A stretch of 64,000 nucleotides of DNA from Sediminibacterium sp. UBA657 (GCA_002299885.1 DBOB01000030.1:1-64000), one strand, 5' to 3'. Shown: positions 32,322 through 41,482, numbered from the stretch's first letter. Numbers and translations: made by a program. Notes: a model not told the origin generated them from the sequence alone.

Positions 32322-33404
32322 TTAAATTTCAATGAGTTGGTAATTTTCGACATATCTACCTAAAAGATCTGCTACACGTGCTTTGTGCGTATCCGTAATA
32401 AAGACAGGGCCATCAGTGGAAGTAGCAACCCAGCCTAATAAATGGGCCATTCTTTGTTCATCTAATTTTTCAAAAATATCATCCATTAATAGAATAGGAG
32501 CGTATCCTTTTGCTTTCTTTAATAATTCCCATTCTGCTAGTCTAATTGCAAACAATAAACTTTTTCTTTGTCCCTGAGAAGCTTCTTGTTTAAATGATTG
32601 ACCTTGTATGGTGATGATTAAATCATCCTTATGAATGCCTACACATGTTCTTTGCATGGCTTTGTCTTTAGGCAATGCATCGTTTAACAATACTTCAAAT
32701 TTATTGTGATGTAAACTTGATTGATAATCAATTTGAATGGCATCTGCATTTCCAGCAATAGACAAATATAGTTGATGCACCATCGGCAGCCATTCTGCTA
32801 AAAGTTTTTTTCTATGTTCAAAAATGGGTTCACCATATTGAACCAATTGTTCATTCAAGGTACCCAATAAGGTTTCATCTAAATGTCCTTGTTCTGCTGC
32901 CCATTTTAAAAGGCTATTTCTTTGTTGTAAAACTTTATTATAATGAATCAATAAACGTAAATAGTTTGCATCGATTTGTGACAACAAACTATCCATTAGT
33001 TTTCTTCTTTCTTCACTCGATCCTGTGATAATTTGAACATCATCTGGGGCAATCATCACTGCTGGTATTTTACCAATATGTTCAGATAATTTTGGGTATA
33101 GTTCTTCGTCAAAATAAAATTCTTTCTTACCGGTTTCTCTTAGAATACAAGTGACTTGGGTGGTATTGCCTGCTATATCAAATTGACCCTCAACACGCAT
33201 GCCTTGATAAGCATGATGTACATTTTGTGCATCTGGTCTACTAAAATAACTTTTGGTGAATGACAGGTAATAGATTGCGTCTAAAATATTGGTTTTACCC
33301 GTGCCGTTTGCGCCAACAATACCTACTATTCTAGCATCAAATTCAAATTGCTTTTGAATGTAATTTCTAAATTGAATTAGAGATAGTGTTTTTAAAGACA
33401 GCAT
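32322..33404 (-). CDS. recF: DNA replication and repair protein RecF
   Basis: A 360-residue SMC-like ATPase. Walker A is GANGTGKTNILDAIYYLSF near residues 33-51, with PDAQNVHHAY following and AVMIAPDDVQIITGSSEERR as the family-specific block. The signature SQGQRKSLLFAIRLAEWELL and the Walker B LLMDDIFEKLDEQR are near the C-terminus. RecF loads RecA at gaps with RecOR. The gene is divergent from the pyrR-like gene (50 bp) and followed by DUF721. dnaA, dnaN and gyrB are not next to it here, unlike the classic recF neighbourhood. Confidence 0.96.
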   Translation of the reverse strand: MLSLKTLSLIQFRNYIQKQFEFDARIVGIVGANGTGKTNILDAIYYLSFTKSYFSRPDAQNVHHAYQGMRVEGQFDIAGNTTQVTCILRETGKKEFYFDEELYPKLSEHIGKIPAVMIAPDDVQIITGSSEERRKLMDSLLSQIDANYLRLLIHYNKVLQQRNSLLKWAAEQGHLDETLLGTLNEQLVQYGEPIFEHRKKLLAEWLPMVHQLYLSIAGNADAIQIDYQSSLHHNKFEVLLNDALPKDKAMQRTCVGIHKDDLIITIQGQSFKQEASQGQRKSLLFAIRLAEWELLKKAKGYAPILLMDDIFEKLDEQRMAHLLGWVATSTDGPVFITDTHKARVADLLGRYVENYQLIEI

Positions 33405-33454
33405 GTCTGCAATTTACATCAGAAAAAGCTGTATTTTTAGTCAAATTTTAAGGA

Positions 33455-33979
33455 ATGATCCTAATCAGTGAGCAACAACTTCCAAGCATAATTAAAAGGC
33501 TGTCTCATCAAATTTTAGAGACCCATCCAGGCCTACAAAATACAGTACTTATAGGGCTTCAACCAAGAGGGGTATTTTTAAGTGACCGTATCGTAGCTGC
33601 TTTACACCAAGAACTCCCTCCAGATCAAGTGATTTATGGAAAATTAGATATTACTTTCTACAGGGATGATATTAGAAGGGAATTGCATGTTGCTACCCAG
33701 ACAGATCTTCCATTCAGTATAGAAGGTAAAACCGTGATTTTAATTGACGATGTGCTTTTTACAGGCAGAACCATTCGAGCTGCTTTAGATGCTTTATTGG
33801 CTTTTGGACGACCTTCAAAAGTTAAATTATGTGTCTTGGTAGACCGTAAACCAAGCAGGGAATTGCCTATCCAACCCGATTTTTCTGGTAAGGAAATGGA
33901 TACTTTGACCCCTTTTAAGGTGAAAGTTAGGTGGAAAGAAAATGAAGGAGTTGACGAAGTAATCTTGTTAGATCAATAA
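33455..33979 (+). CDS. pyrR: PyrR-like phosphoribosyltransferase
   Basis: A 174-residue type I PRTase. The PRPP loop is VILIDDVLFTGRT (residues 94-106). The PyrR-specific block is VDRKPSRELPIQPDFSGKEMDT. The N-terminal IGLQPRGVFLSDRI is the usual start of the fold. In Bacillus PyrR binds pyr mRNA leaders and has UPRTase activity. Here pyrB follows by only 22 nt with its own promoter, so no long leader is available for attenuation; uracil phosphoribosyltransferase activity is the more likely role. A short AAGGA-type sequence precedes the ATG. The gene is divergent from recF. Confidence 0.9.
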   Translation: MILISEQQLPSIIKRLSHQILETHPGLQNTVLIGLQPRGVFLSDRIVAALHQELPPDQVIYGKLDITFYRDDIRRELHVATQTDLPFSIEGKTVILIDDVLFTGRTIRAALDALLAFGRPSKVKLCVLVDRKPSRELPIQPDFSGKEMDTLTPFKVKVRWKENEGVDEVILLDQ

Positions 33980-33994
33980 ATTATATTAATTTTG
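33965..33994 (+). promoter_or_regulatory. Full Bacteroidota promoter of pyrB
   Basis: TTG (33965-33967), 19 nt, then TAATTTTG (33987-33994). The -33 part is inside the last codons of pyrR. The element ends 7 nt before the pyrB ATG at 34002. Confidence 0.7.
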
Positions 33995-34001
33995 CTTTTT
34001 A

Positions 34002-34931
34002 ATGGCACTATCTACCAAACATCTTCTTGGTATCAAGGACCTCCAAACAGAGGATATCCAACTTATTTTATCTACTGCAACGCAATTTAAAGAAGTCCTT
34101 CAGAGACCAGTTAAAAAAGTACCGACTTTAAGAGACGTCACAATTGTCAATCTTTTTTACGAAAACTCAACTAGAACAAGAATCTCATTTGAATTAGCAG
34201 AACGCAGATTATCTGCAGATGTAGTCAATTTCACTGTATCCAGTTCTTCTGCTGCTAAAGGAGAAACATTGCTAGATACTGTAAATAATATCCTGAGCAT
34301 GAAAGTGGATATGGTGGTCATGAGGCATAGTGCTTCAGGCGCCCCACATTACTTGTCAAAACATATTGACGCACCCATAATTAATGCGGGAGATGGTATC
34401 AATGAACATCCAACACAAGCTTTATTAGATGCATTTTCAATGCAAGAGAAAATGGGTACAATAGCAGGTTTGAAAGTGGCGATCATTGGAGATGTCATGC
34501 ACAGTAGGGTTGCTTTAAGCAATATCTATTTGTTAAAGAAAATGGGCGCAGAAGTGATGGTTTCAGGACCACCAACTTTAATTCCAACCTACTTAAAAGA
34601 AGCGCTGGGTATTCAAGTAGAATACAATATCGATAAAGCATTGGCTTGGTGTGATGTAGCCAATGTCCTTAGAATTCAATTAGAACGTCAAAATCAACCT
34701 CTATTCTCTTCCTTAAGAGAATACAACTTAGCATACGGTATCACTAAAGCAAGGCTACAGAAATTGAATAAAGACATTTTAATCATGCATCCAGGACCTA
34801 TCAATAGAGGAGTAGAAATGGATAGTGATGTAGCAGATGGTCAACAATCTATTATTTTAGACCAAGTAGAAAATGGCGTAGCTGTAAGAATGGCTTGTTT
34901 ATACTTACTTACAGGACGCACCAACCCTTAA
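34002..34931 (+). CDS. pyrB: Aspartate carbamoyltransferase catalytic subunit
   Basis: A 309-residue ATCase catalytic chain. The carbamoyl-phosphate motif STRTR is at 56-60 (FYENSTRTRISFELAERRL). KGETLLDT (phosphate loop), VMRHSASGAPH, GDGINEHPTQALLDAF and the C-terminal MHPGPINRGVEM are all intact. It makes N-carbamoyl-aspartate in the second step of pyrimidine synthesis. No pyrI is adjacent. coaD follows after 3 nt. Promoter spacing implies a leaderless mRNA. The catalytically damaged dihydroorotase homologue at 23.7 kb is a possible structural partner, as in PyrB-PyrC' assemblies of other bacteria. Confidence 0.97.
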   Translation: MALSTKHLLGIKDLQTEDIQLILSTATQFKEVLQRPVKKVPTLRDVTIVNLFYENSTRTRISFELAERRLSADVVNFTVSSSSAAKGETLLDTVNNILSMKVDMVVMRHSASGAPHYLSKHIDAPIINAGDGINEHPTQALLDAFSMQEKMGTIAGLKVAIIGDVMHSRVALSNIYLLKKMGAEVMVSGPPTLIPTYLKEALGIQVEYNIDKALAWCDVANVLRIQLERQNQPLFSSLREYNLAYGITKARLQKLNKDILIMHPGPINRGVEMDSDVADGQQSIILDQVENGVAVRMACLYLLTGRTNP

Positions 34932-34934
34932 TTT

Positions 34935-35408
34935 ATGCAGACTCAAAGAATTTGTTTATTCCCTGGCACTTTTGATCCAGTTACACTTGGCCATATTGAT
35001 ATCATAAATAGATCACTACCATTGTTTGATAAAGTGATTGTTGGTATAGGTATCAATGCTGCAAAAAATCCAATGTTTAGTGCAGAACAAAGAAAGCAAT
35101 GGTTTGAGGAGATTTATAAAGACGAACCTAAAGTAGCAGCTGTAACATACGATGGTCTAACCATTAAATATTGTCAATCTATTGGTGCGCGTTTTATTTT
35201 AAGAGGGATTAGATACGTGAGTGATTTTGAATATGAAAAAACAATCGCAGATGCTAATAGAACAATGGATCGTCATATCGAAACAATCTTTTTAACTGGA
35301 GAGCCTAAGTATACTTCTGTGGCATCTACCATCGTAAGAGATATCATCCGAAATGATGGTGACGCTTCTCCATTCTTACCAGATGTGGTTATTAATGCAT
35401 TGAAGTAA
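34935..35408 (+). CDS. coaD: Phosphopantetheine adenylyltransferase
   Basis: A 157-residue nucleotidyltransferase of the usual CoaD length. The first motif is FPGTFDPVTLGHIDII with the TxGH signature, followed by a middle GIGINAAKNPMFSAEQR, then RFILRGIRYVSDFEYEKTIAD and TSVASTIVRDI. It adenylates 4'-phosphopantetheine in CoA synthesis. It starts 3 nt after pyrB. Its last 17 bases overlap the 3' end of the convergent NUDIX gene. Confidence 0.97.
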   Translation: MQTQRICLFPGTFDPVTLGHIDIINRSLPLFDKVIVGIGINAAKNPMFSAEQRKQWFEEIYKDEPKVAAVTYDGLTIKYCQSIGARFILRGIRYVSDFEYEKTIADANRTMDRHIETIFLTGEPKYTSVASTIVRDIIRNDGDASPFLPDVVINALK

Positions 35409-35811
35409 GATATACTTCCATCACCTGATTTATATTTTCATAAGTTTTTGCTAAATAGGGGGCAAGATCTGCTTTTTTTACCCAAGCGATGGCTTCTATG
35501 TCCTCCTCGGTTTGAGGTACACCTTCTTGAATTGTATCAGTGGTTATTTGATACCAGTAAGTGGTTTTTTCCACTTCGGTATTCAAATAGGTATCATGGT
35601 ACTGATGTTTCGTGGTTAAAATCAAATCTCCTAATACAAGGTTCGATATGCCAGTTTCTTCCATCACTTCTCTGATTGCACAAGCTTCTATGCTTTCATT
35701 GGGATCTAGTTTTCCTTTTGGCAAATCCCAAAAGCCTCTTCTAAAAATCCATAAAATCTCCTTATTTGGATTAACGACAATGCCTCCAGCTGCAATGATT
35801 GGTGTCAACAT
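35392..35811 (-). CDS. NUDIX hydrolase
   Basis: The NUDIX box reads GKLDPNESIEACAIREVMEETG, complete with REVMEETG, preceded by FRRGFWDLPKG. The frame is open upstream to a TTG at 35877 (161 aa), but the ATG at 35811 gives a standard-looking start (MLTPIIAAGGIVVNPNKEIL, 139 aa), so I prefer it. The first strand AAGGIVVNPN fits other NUDIX proteins of this phylum. The substrate is not predictable from sequence. It converges on and overlaps coaD by 17 nt and diverges from pyrE. Confidence 0.87.
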   Translation of the reverse strand: MLTPIIAAGGIVVNPNKEILWIFRRGFWDLPKGKLDPNESIEACAIREVMEETGISNLVLGDLILTTKHQYHDTYLNTEVEKTTYWYQITTDTIQEGVPQTEEDIEAIAWVKKADLAPYLAKTYENINQVMEVYLTSMH

Positions 35812-35886
35812 AAAATGTGTATAGTATTTAGTAACTCTTGCAAAAATATTGCCTTTTTGACGGTAAATTCGTGTCAAATCTAGGAT

Positions 35887-36516
35887 ATGACGAACGAAAA
35901 AGCAGTCGCAGAAAAATTATTACAAGTTAGTGCTATAAAGTTAAACCCAAATGAGCCATTTACCTGGGCAAGTGGATGGAAAAGTCCCATTTATTGTGAT
36001 AATCGTAAAGTGCTCTCTTTTCCATATGTGCGCGACTTTATCAAAAGTGAAATGTGCAATGTGATATTCGAAAAATATGAAGGGGCTGATATGTTAGCTG
36101 GTGTTGCGACTGCAGGTATTCCTTGGGGCGCTATGGCTGCTGACCAATTAAAATTACCTTATATCTATGTCCGTCCTAAACCAAAAGAACATGGCTTAGG
36201 CAATCAAATTGAAGGGGCTTATGCAAGTACCAACAAAATTCTAGTAATCGAAGATTTAATCTCAACAGGTAAAAGTAGTTTACAAGTAGTAGATGTTTTA
36301 AGAACTGCTGGTCTTGATGTAGTGGGTATGGTCTCTATATTCAATTATGGTTTCCAACTTGCAGATGATGCTTTTAAAGCTGCAGGTGTTCCGTATACTT
36401 CATTGACCAACTACGCAAGCTTGATAGAATTAGCAGTTGAGAAAGGTATGGTGGACGCCAATACACAAAGTACATTAATGGAGTGGAGGGATAGCCCATC
36501 CACTTGGAAACAATAG
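35887..36516 (+). CDS. pyrE: Orotate phosphoribosyltransferase
   Basis: A 209-residue type I PRTase. The PRPP loop reads VLVIEDLISTGKSSLQVV (ending 'DLISTGKS'), and the N-terminal WASGWKSPIYCDNRK and the mid-chain VRPKPKEHGLGNQIEG (flexible lid) are typical. It converts orotate and PRPP to OMP. A TAAATTCG element lies 15 nt upstream of the ATG. A LEA-like lipoprotein gene on the other strand begins 11 nt beyond its stop. pyrF is not adjacent. Confidence 0.96.
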   Translation: MTNEKAVAEKLLQVSAIKLNPNEPFTWASGWKSPIYCDNRKVLSFPYVRDFIKSEMCNVIFEKYEGADMLAGVATAGIPWGAMAADQLKLPYIYVRPKPKEHGLGNQIEGAYASTNKILVIEDLISTGKSSLQVVDVLRTAGLDVVGMVSIFNYGFQLADDAFKAAGVPYTSLTNYASLIELAVEKGMVDANTQSTLMEWRDSPSTWKQ

Positions 36517-36527
36517 GATTCAGTTTA

Positions 36528-36998
36528 TTATTTCATTCCTGACAAAGCCGCACCTAAATTTAATTTTTGTGTTGTTTCGTATTCAATAGGCACGGTCTTA
36601 GTGAAGATACCCTTACTTAAAGTGGCATTTCCCTTGATGTTTAATTTGACAGGTTTATTTAACAATAGTTCCATACTGTTTTTAACTAAATCCGACATCT
36701 GAAATTCAAGTTGTGCTGGAATTAAAAATTCTTTTTTTGCAGGTATTGTAAAATTTGTATCTAGTTTCAAAACCGTGAAATTTCCATTATTCAATAATAC
36801 CTTACAATCAATTTGTTTTAAAACCAAAGAGAAAGCATTTGGATTATAGTACTTCACATTGGCTCTAATTTTATTTTTACCCATTGTTAATTTATCCAAC
36901 TGAATATCTTGAAGTCCTTTGAATTCAAAAGATTGTGGTTCTGAACAAGCAGATAAAAATATCATTAAAAATAAAAAGCCGTATTTGAATTGCTTCAT
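36528..36998 (-). CDS. LEA-type-2/WHy-domain lipoprotein
   Basis: A lipoprotein with lipobox LSAC (about Cys18) after a short signal peptide. The mature part reads as a single beta-sandwich WHy/LEA14 domain: IRANVKYYNPNAFSLVLKQID, CKVLLNNGNFTV, and FTIPAKKEFLIPAQLEF. Such domains occur in stress-related plant LEA14 and in bacterial lipoproteins, with roles not established in Bacteroidota. The gene converges with pyrE and diverges from the WbqC gene. Confidence 0.78.
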   Translation of the reverse strand: MKQFKYGFLFLMIFLSACSEPQSFEFKGLQDIQLDKLTMGKNKIRANVKYYNPNAFSLVLKQIDCKVLLNNGNFTVLKLDTNFTIPAKKEFLIPAQLEFQMSDLVKNSMELLLNKPVKLNIKGNATLSKGIFTKTVPIEYETTQKLNLGAALSGMK

Positions 36999-37036
36999 GA
37001 ATAAATTTTATTAAAATTACAAAACAATATTCATTC

Positions 37037-37639
37037 ATGGTTTATACGGATTTACATTATTTTGGTGCTTTGTCTTATTACCATGCATTGGCTCAACATG
37101 ATCATATTGTATTTGACAGTAAAGCAGCTTTTAGTAAAATGAGTTTTAAAAACAGGATGGTCATTGCCACTGCGCAAGGACCTTTACATTTAACCATTCC
37201 AATTGTTGGAGGCAGGGATCAGAAAACGCCAATGGATGAGATACAAATAGCCTATGATAGTCCATGGAAGTCACAACATTTAAAAGCGATTAGTGTCAAT
37301 TACAAACGAGCACCTTATTTTGAGTATTATGTGGACAGTCTAAAAGCATTGTACTCCAATGAATATGTTTATTTGAATGATTTTTTAATCGCCACACAAC
37401 ATTGGACAAAGCAACAATTAAAAGCAAAATGGTTAATTGAAACTGCTAATGATCAAAATTCCAATTACAAAGAAAATAAATGGATAGACCCAATGAAGCC
37501 TAATAATTTTCAAACTTCATCCAATGCCTTTCTATACCAACAGGTATTTGATAGTAGCAGCGGGTTCTTATCAAATGCATGTATTCTAGATGCGCTATTT
37601 GCAATGGGAGGGAAGCAGGTGCTTGCTATGATATCATAA
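37037..37639 (+). CDS. WbqC-like family protein
   Basis: A 200-residue protein of the WbqC family: TDLHYFGALSYYHALAQHDH at the N-terminus, then FKNRMVIATAQGPLHLTIPI and KISVNYKRAPYFEYY-type residues (AISVNYKRAPYFEYYVDSL). The family includes O-antigen cluster proteins of unknown biochemistry. No signal peptide is present. The gene stands alone between the LEA-like lipoprotein gene and the hppA terminator. Confidence 0.85.
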   Translation: MVYTDLHYFGALSYYHALAQHDHIVFDSKAAFSKMSFKNRMVIATAQGPLHLTIPIVGGRDQKTPMDEIQIAYDSPWKSQHLKAISVNYKRAPYFEYYVDSLKALYSNEYVYLNDFLIATQHWTKQQLKAKWLIETANDQNSNYKENKWIDPMKPNNFQTSSNAFLYQQVFDSSSGFLSNACILDALFAMGGKQVLAMIS

Positions 37640-37643
37640 AAAA

Positions 37644-37669
37644 AATCCCCCCAAATAGTTGGAGGGATT
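37644..37669 (-). terminator. Intrinsic terminator of hppA
   Basis: AATCCCTCCAA and TTGGGGGGATT (read on the minus strand) form an imperfect stem with one mismatch, followed by a run of eight T. It lies downstream of the hppA stop at 37717 and directly after the WbqC gene stop. Confidence 0.85.
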
Positions 37670-37716
37670 GATATAAAAAGGTGGAACTTATATTAAACTT
37701 ATACTAAAATTACAAA

Positions 37717-40113
37717 CTACTTCTTTTTCAAGTAAGCAGCATATTTTTCATTTTGAGCATCTGTTAATGCAACACCATTCACTGAAATCTTACCATTCTT
37801 AACTTCAAGTTTTACATTATCAGTTGGCGCTAAACCATCTTCTTGTAAAGCTTGAACCAAAGTTTTAGTATCTGCAGTAATCGTTACTGTTGTTGTAGAA
37901 TCAGTCATATTAGCAGTAGAGTCGGTATTGATCACAGAAATCTCCATTGTTTGAGATTTAATCTCCATTGCTTTAGTTGGATGTAATTGTGCTAAACTAG
38001 GAGCGATAACCAAAGAAACAATTGACATCAACTTGATTAAGATATTCATAGAAGGACCAGATGTATCTTTAAATGGATCTCCCACTGTATCACCTGTTAC
38101 AGATGCTTTATGTGGTTCTGATTTTTTATAGAACATCTCACCATTGATCTCTACACCTTTTTCAAATGATTTTTTAGCATTGTCCCAAGCACCACCTGCA
38201 TTGTTTTGGAAAATACCCATCAATACACCACTTACAGTTGCACCAGCCAAGAAACCACCTAAAGCTTCTGGACCCATTGTGAAACCAATTAAGATAGGAG
38301 AGATGATAGTGATCGCACCTGGTAACATCATCTTCTTTAAAGAAGCTTCAGTAGAGATAGCCACACATTTATCATATTCTGGTTTACCTGTACCTTCCAT
38401 AATTCCAGGAATAGTACGGAACTGACGACGTACTTCTTCTACCATTGCCATTGCAGCTTCACCTACAGCACGAATTGCTAAAGATGAGAAGATGAATGGG
38501 ATCATACCACCTACAAATAAAGCAGCTAAAACATCTGCCTTATAGATATCAATATGTTGATTGTCTGGCATTGCAACACCTACGAAGGCAGCAAATAATG
38601 CTAAAGAAGTCAATGCAGCAGAAGCAATTGCAAAACCTTTACCGCTAGCTGCAGTTGTGTTACCAACCGCATCTAAAATATCTGTTTTCTCACGCACTTC
38701 AGCTGGTAATTCACTCATCTCTGCAATACCACCTGCGTTATCCGCAATAGGACCAAAAGCATCAATTGCTAATTGCATAGCAGTTGTAGCCATCATACCT
38801 GCAGCTGCAATTGCAACTCCATATAAACCGGCACATGCATAAGAACCATAAATACCTGCAGCCAATACTAAAATTGGATAGAAGGTAGATTCCATACCAA
38901 TTGCCAATCCACCAATAATATTTGTTGCGTGACCTGTGCTTGATTGCTTAATAATACTTAATACTGGACGCTTGCCCATAGCTGTGTAATATTCTGTGAT
39001 GATACTCATTAAAGTACCTACAATTAAACCAACAGCAATGGCACCAATCACACCATTTCTTGTGAATTCCAATCCACGTAATGTCATTGTTTCAGGTAAG
39101 ATATAGTTCACTAAGAAATAACATGCAATTGCAGTTAAAATCATTGAACCGTAGTTACCCATATTTAAAGCTTTTTGAACTACAGCGGTAGTCAAAGGCG
39201 CATTTTCACTAATTCTTACGAAGAAGGTTCCAACAATTGATAATAAAATACCTATACCAGCAATCATCATTGGTAATAAAATTGGAGAAAGACCACCAAA
39301 ATTATCTACTAAAACAGTACCATTAGGACCAGTTACTTCCTGACCCAATACCATTGTTGCCAATACTGTCGCTACATAAGAACCAAATAAATCGGCACCC
39401 ATACCAGCCACATCACCTACATTGTCTCCAACGTTATCTGCAATGGTTGCAGGGTTACGAGGATCATCTTCTGGGATACCAGCTTCAACTTTACCAACTA
39501 AATCTGCACCTACGTCTGCAGCTTTAGTATAGATACCACCACCTACACGCGCAAATAAAGCGATAGATTCAGCACCTAGAGAAAATCCAGTCAATACTTC
39601 GATTGTTCTTAGCATTTCTTTTGGATCTCCAGTTACATAGAAATATTGTTTTAATATTAAATATAAACCACCAAGACCTAAAACAGCTAAACCAGAAACA
39701 CCTAATCCCATTACAGATCCACCTGTAAATGAAACATTCAATGCTTTAGATAAACTTGTTTTTGCAGCTTCAGCAGTTCTAACATTTGCTTTAGTAGCTA
39801 CTTTCATTCCAATATAACCAGCAGTGGCACTAAATACGGCACCAATTACAAAAGCAACCGCAATTGTCCAGTGGCTGTCTTCGTTTTTAGTAGCCATGAA
39901 ACCTAATAATAAGGCCACAATCACAACGAAATATCCTAGGATTTTCCATTCTGCTTTTAAAAACGCCATAGCACCTTCAGAGATATAGGTGCTGATTTCT
40001 TTCATTCGATCATTTCCAGCTGGTTGGTTTGATACCCAATTGAATTTCAACAATGTATACAATAAACCAAAAATTCCCATGGCCGGAACGGCATAAAATA
40101 GAAGATCTTTCAT
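37717..40113 (-). CDS. hppA: Membrane-bound pyrophosphatase (K+-dependent type) with C-terminal extension
   Basis: A 798-residue polytopic protein. The pyrophosphate site is intact: ADVGADLVGKVEAGIPEDDPRNPATIADNVGDNVGD is present as the DVGADLVGK and EDDPRNPATIADNVGDN blocks. The late GDTVGDPFKDTSGPSMNI motif is also present. The residue next to GNTT reads GNTTAA; Ala at this site (Lys in K+-independent pumps) marks the potassium-stimulated subfamily, which pumps Na+, H+ or both. Beyond the conserved ending (about residue 710) there is an unusual tail of roughly 80 residues that is rich in Thr and Asp. The gene has its own promoter element and terminator. Confidence 0.95.
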   Translation of the reverse strand: MKDLLFYAVPAMGIFGLLYTLLKFNWVSNQPAGNDRMKEISTYISEGAMAFLKAEWKILGYFVVIVALLLGFMATKNEDSHWTIAVAFVIGAVFSATAGYIGMKVATKANVRTAEAAKTSLSKALNVSFTGGSVMGLGVSGLAVLGLGGLYLILKQYFYVTGDPKEMLRTIEVLTGFSLGAESIALFARVGGGIYTKAADVGADLVGKVEAGIPEDDPRNPATIADNVGDNVGDVAGMGADLFGSYVATVLATMVLGQEVTGPNGTVLVDNFGGLSPILLPMMIAGIGILLSIVGTFFVRISENAPLTTAVVQKALNMGNYGSMILTAIACYFLVNYILPETMTLRGLEFTRNGVIGAIAVGLIVGTLMSIITEYYTAMGKRPVLSIIKQSSTGHATNIIGGLAIGMESTFYPILVLAAGIYGSYACAGLYGVAIAAAGMMATTAMQLAIDAFGPIADNAGGIAEMSELPAEVREKTDILDAVGNTTAASGKGFAIASAALTSLALFAAFVGVAMPDNQHIDIYKADVLAALFVGGMIPFIFSSLAIRAVGEAAMAMVEEVRRQFRTIPGIMEGTGKPEYDKCVAISTEASLKKMMLPGAITIISPILIGFTMGPEALGGFLAGATVSGVLMGIFQNNAGGAWDNAKKSFEKGVEINGEMFYKKSEPHKASVTGDTVGDPFKDTSGPSMNILIKLMSIVSLVIAPSLAQLHPTKAMEIKSQTMEISVINTDSTANMTDSTTTVTITADTKTLVQALQEDGLAPTDNVKLEVKNGKISVNGVALTDAQNEKYAAYLKKK

Positions 40114-40152
40114 AAGCTATACTTATATTCTTTTGTTTAAGATTAAGGATTG

Positions 40153-40160
40153 CAAAAATA
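40153..40160 (-). promoter_or_regulatory. Bacteroidota -7 promoter element upstream of hppA
   Basis: On the minus strand the element is TATTTTTG (TAnnTTTG), 39 nt before the hppA ATG in the gap after the beta-lactamase-like gene. Confidence 0.55.
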
Positions 40161-40208
40161 GGGTGTAAAGTCCAAAAAAACGATAAAATAGGGGTAAAAT
40201 GCGCTATT

Positions 40209-41426
40209 TTACTCAACCAATGACGTCGTATCCTCTTTTCCTGTAAATACGGCCGCAATCTCCTTGCCTTTATAGATTGCACGGTTGTATCGATTACCTA
40301 AAATGATGATGGTGGCGGTTTGACCAACTAAGCGCGTGAAAACTGTGTTATTTCCATGCCACCAACCATTATGATAAATAAGCTTTTCTTCATTTGGCTT
40401 GGTCAAAACTCTCCATCCTAGACCATAATTATGCCAGTATTTATTGGTGGGGCTTTTAGGCTCATAAGCCATTTCTAAAGTGGTTGGCTGTAAAAAACGG
40501 CCTTCTGTCAAGGCTTTATCCCATAAATAAAGGTCTCTTACAGTACTGTAAACATTTTTATCACCATAAATCATATCATACTTTTCTACTTGATAAGGCA
40601 CCAATTGTGCGTTATAGGAAGGCAAGTATTTGTCCATATTTTGTTGACTCATCACAAAACTATGTTCCATATTCAATGGCTTAAATATGGTTTCATTGAT
40701 ATAAGTTGGGAAATCTTGACCAGTTATTTTTTCGATGATCAGCGCCAATAAAACATAATTGGTATTACAATATTTAAACACACGGTCTGGATTAGCTGCA
40801 ATGGCCGGTTTTCTTTGAATCATAAAATCCAAGACATCTTGGTTAGTGTACAAACCCGATCTAAAGGGTGCTACATTTTTTACCAAGACCAATTTCTTAG
40901 CCCATCGACCTCTTTTCGTTTTATACCTTACCGATTTATATTGTTTCGTCTCCAAAAAATAGGCATAATCAGGCAACCCACTTCTATGTGATAATAACAT
41001 TTCAATGCTAATATCTTTATAAGGGAACCCTGGCAGGTATTTATCTACAGATGCTTTCAAGTCTAGCTGATCCTTTTCCCAAAGTTGCAAGGCAGCCATA
41101 CCAGTAAACGTTTTAGAGACAGATGCTAAATGAATTGGGGTAGATGCCACCAAAGAATCTTTGGTGTTATAGTTTGCATATCCTTTATAATCTTCAAAAA
41201 TAATTTCCCCATTTTTAGCCACTAAGATTTGACCACTAAAATTTTTATTCCCTAAAATGGATTGATATTTTGTTTTAATAGCTGTAGCATATTGCTCTTT
41301 TTCTACAGTCGTGATTTTATTATAAGTAAAATTATTTCCAGACAGGTTAAAATTTGGCCCCTGACTTGATCCACAGGAGGCAGTCAGTAATAAAATTTGT
41401 AACAATAAAAAGCATCGAACGATCAT
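40209..41426 (-). CDS. Serine beta-lactamase-like hydrolase, class C type, lipoprotein
   Basis: A lipoprotein signal ends LTASC (about Cys18). The catalytic SxxK is in LASVSKTFTGMAALQL, the YxN is in KYCNTNYVLLALIIE, and the HxG is YHNGWWHG near the C-terminus. Together these match the class C/esterase/DD-peptidase fold. The family ranges from beta-lactamases to esterases and D-aminopeptidases, so activity on antibiotics cannot be assumed. The gene is 95 nt upstream of hppA and diverges from serA. Confidence 0.87.
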   Translation of the reverse strand: MIVRCFLLLQILLLTASCGSSQGPNFNLSGNNFTYNKITTVEKEQYATAIKTKYQSILGNKNFSGQILVAKNGEIIFEDYKGYANYNTKDSLVASTPIHLASVSKTFTGMAALQLWEKDQLDLKASVDKYLPGFPYKDISIEMLLSHRSGLPDYAYFLETKQYKSVRYKTKRGRWAKKLVLVKNVAPFRSGLYTNQDVLDFMIQRKPAIAANPDRVFKYCNTNYVLLALIIEKITGQDFPTYINETIFKPLNMEHSFVMSQQNMDKYLPSYNAQLVPYQVEKYDMIYGDKNVYSTVRDLYLWDKALTEGRFLQPTTLEMAYEPKSPTNKYWHNYGLGWRVLTKPNEEKLIYHNGWWHGNNTVFTRLVGQTATIIILGNRYNRAIYKGKEIAAVFTGKEDTTSLVE

Positions 41427-41482
41427 CTGTTAGTATTTAAGGGGTACATTGGTAAAACGTAAAATAGACATAAAATATTGTG

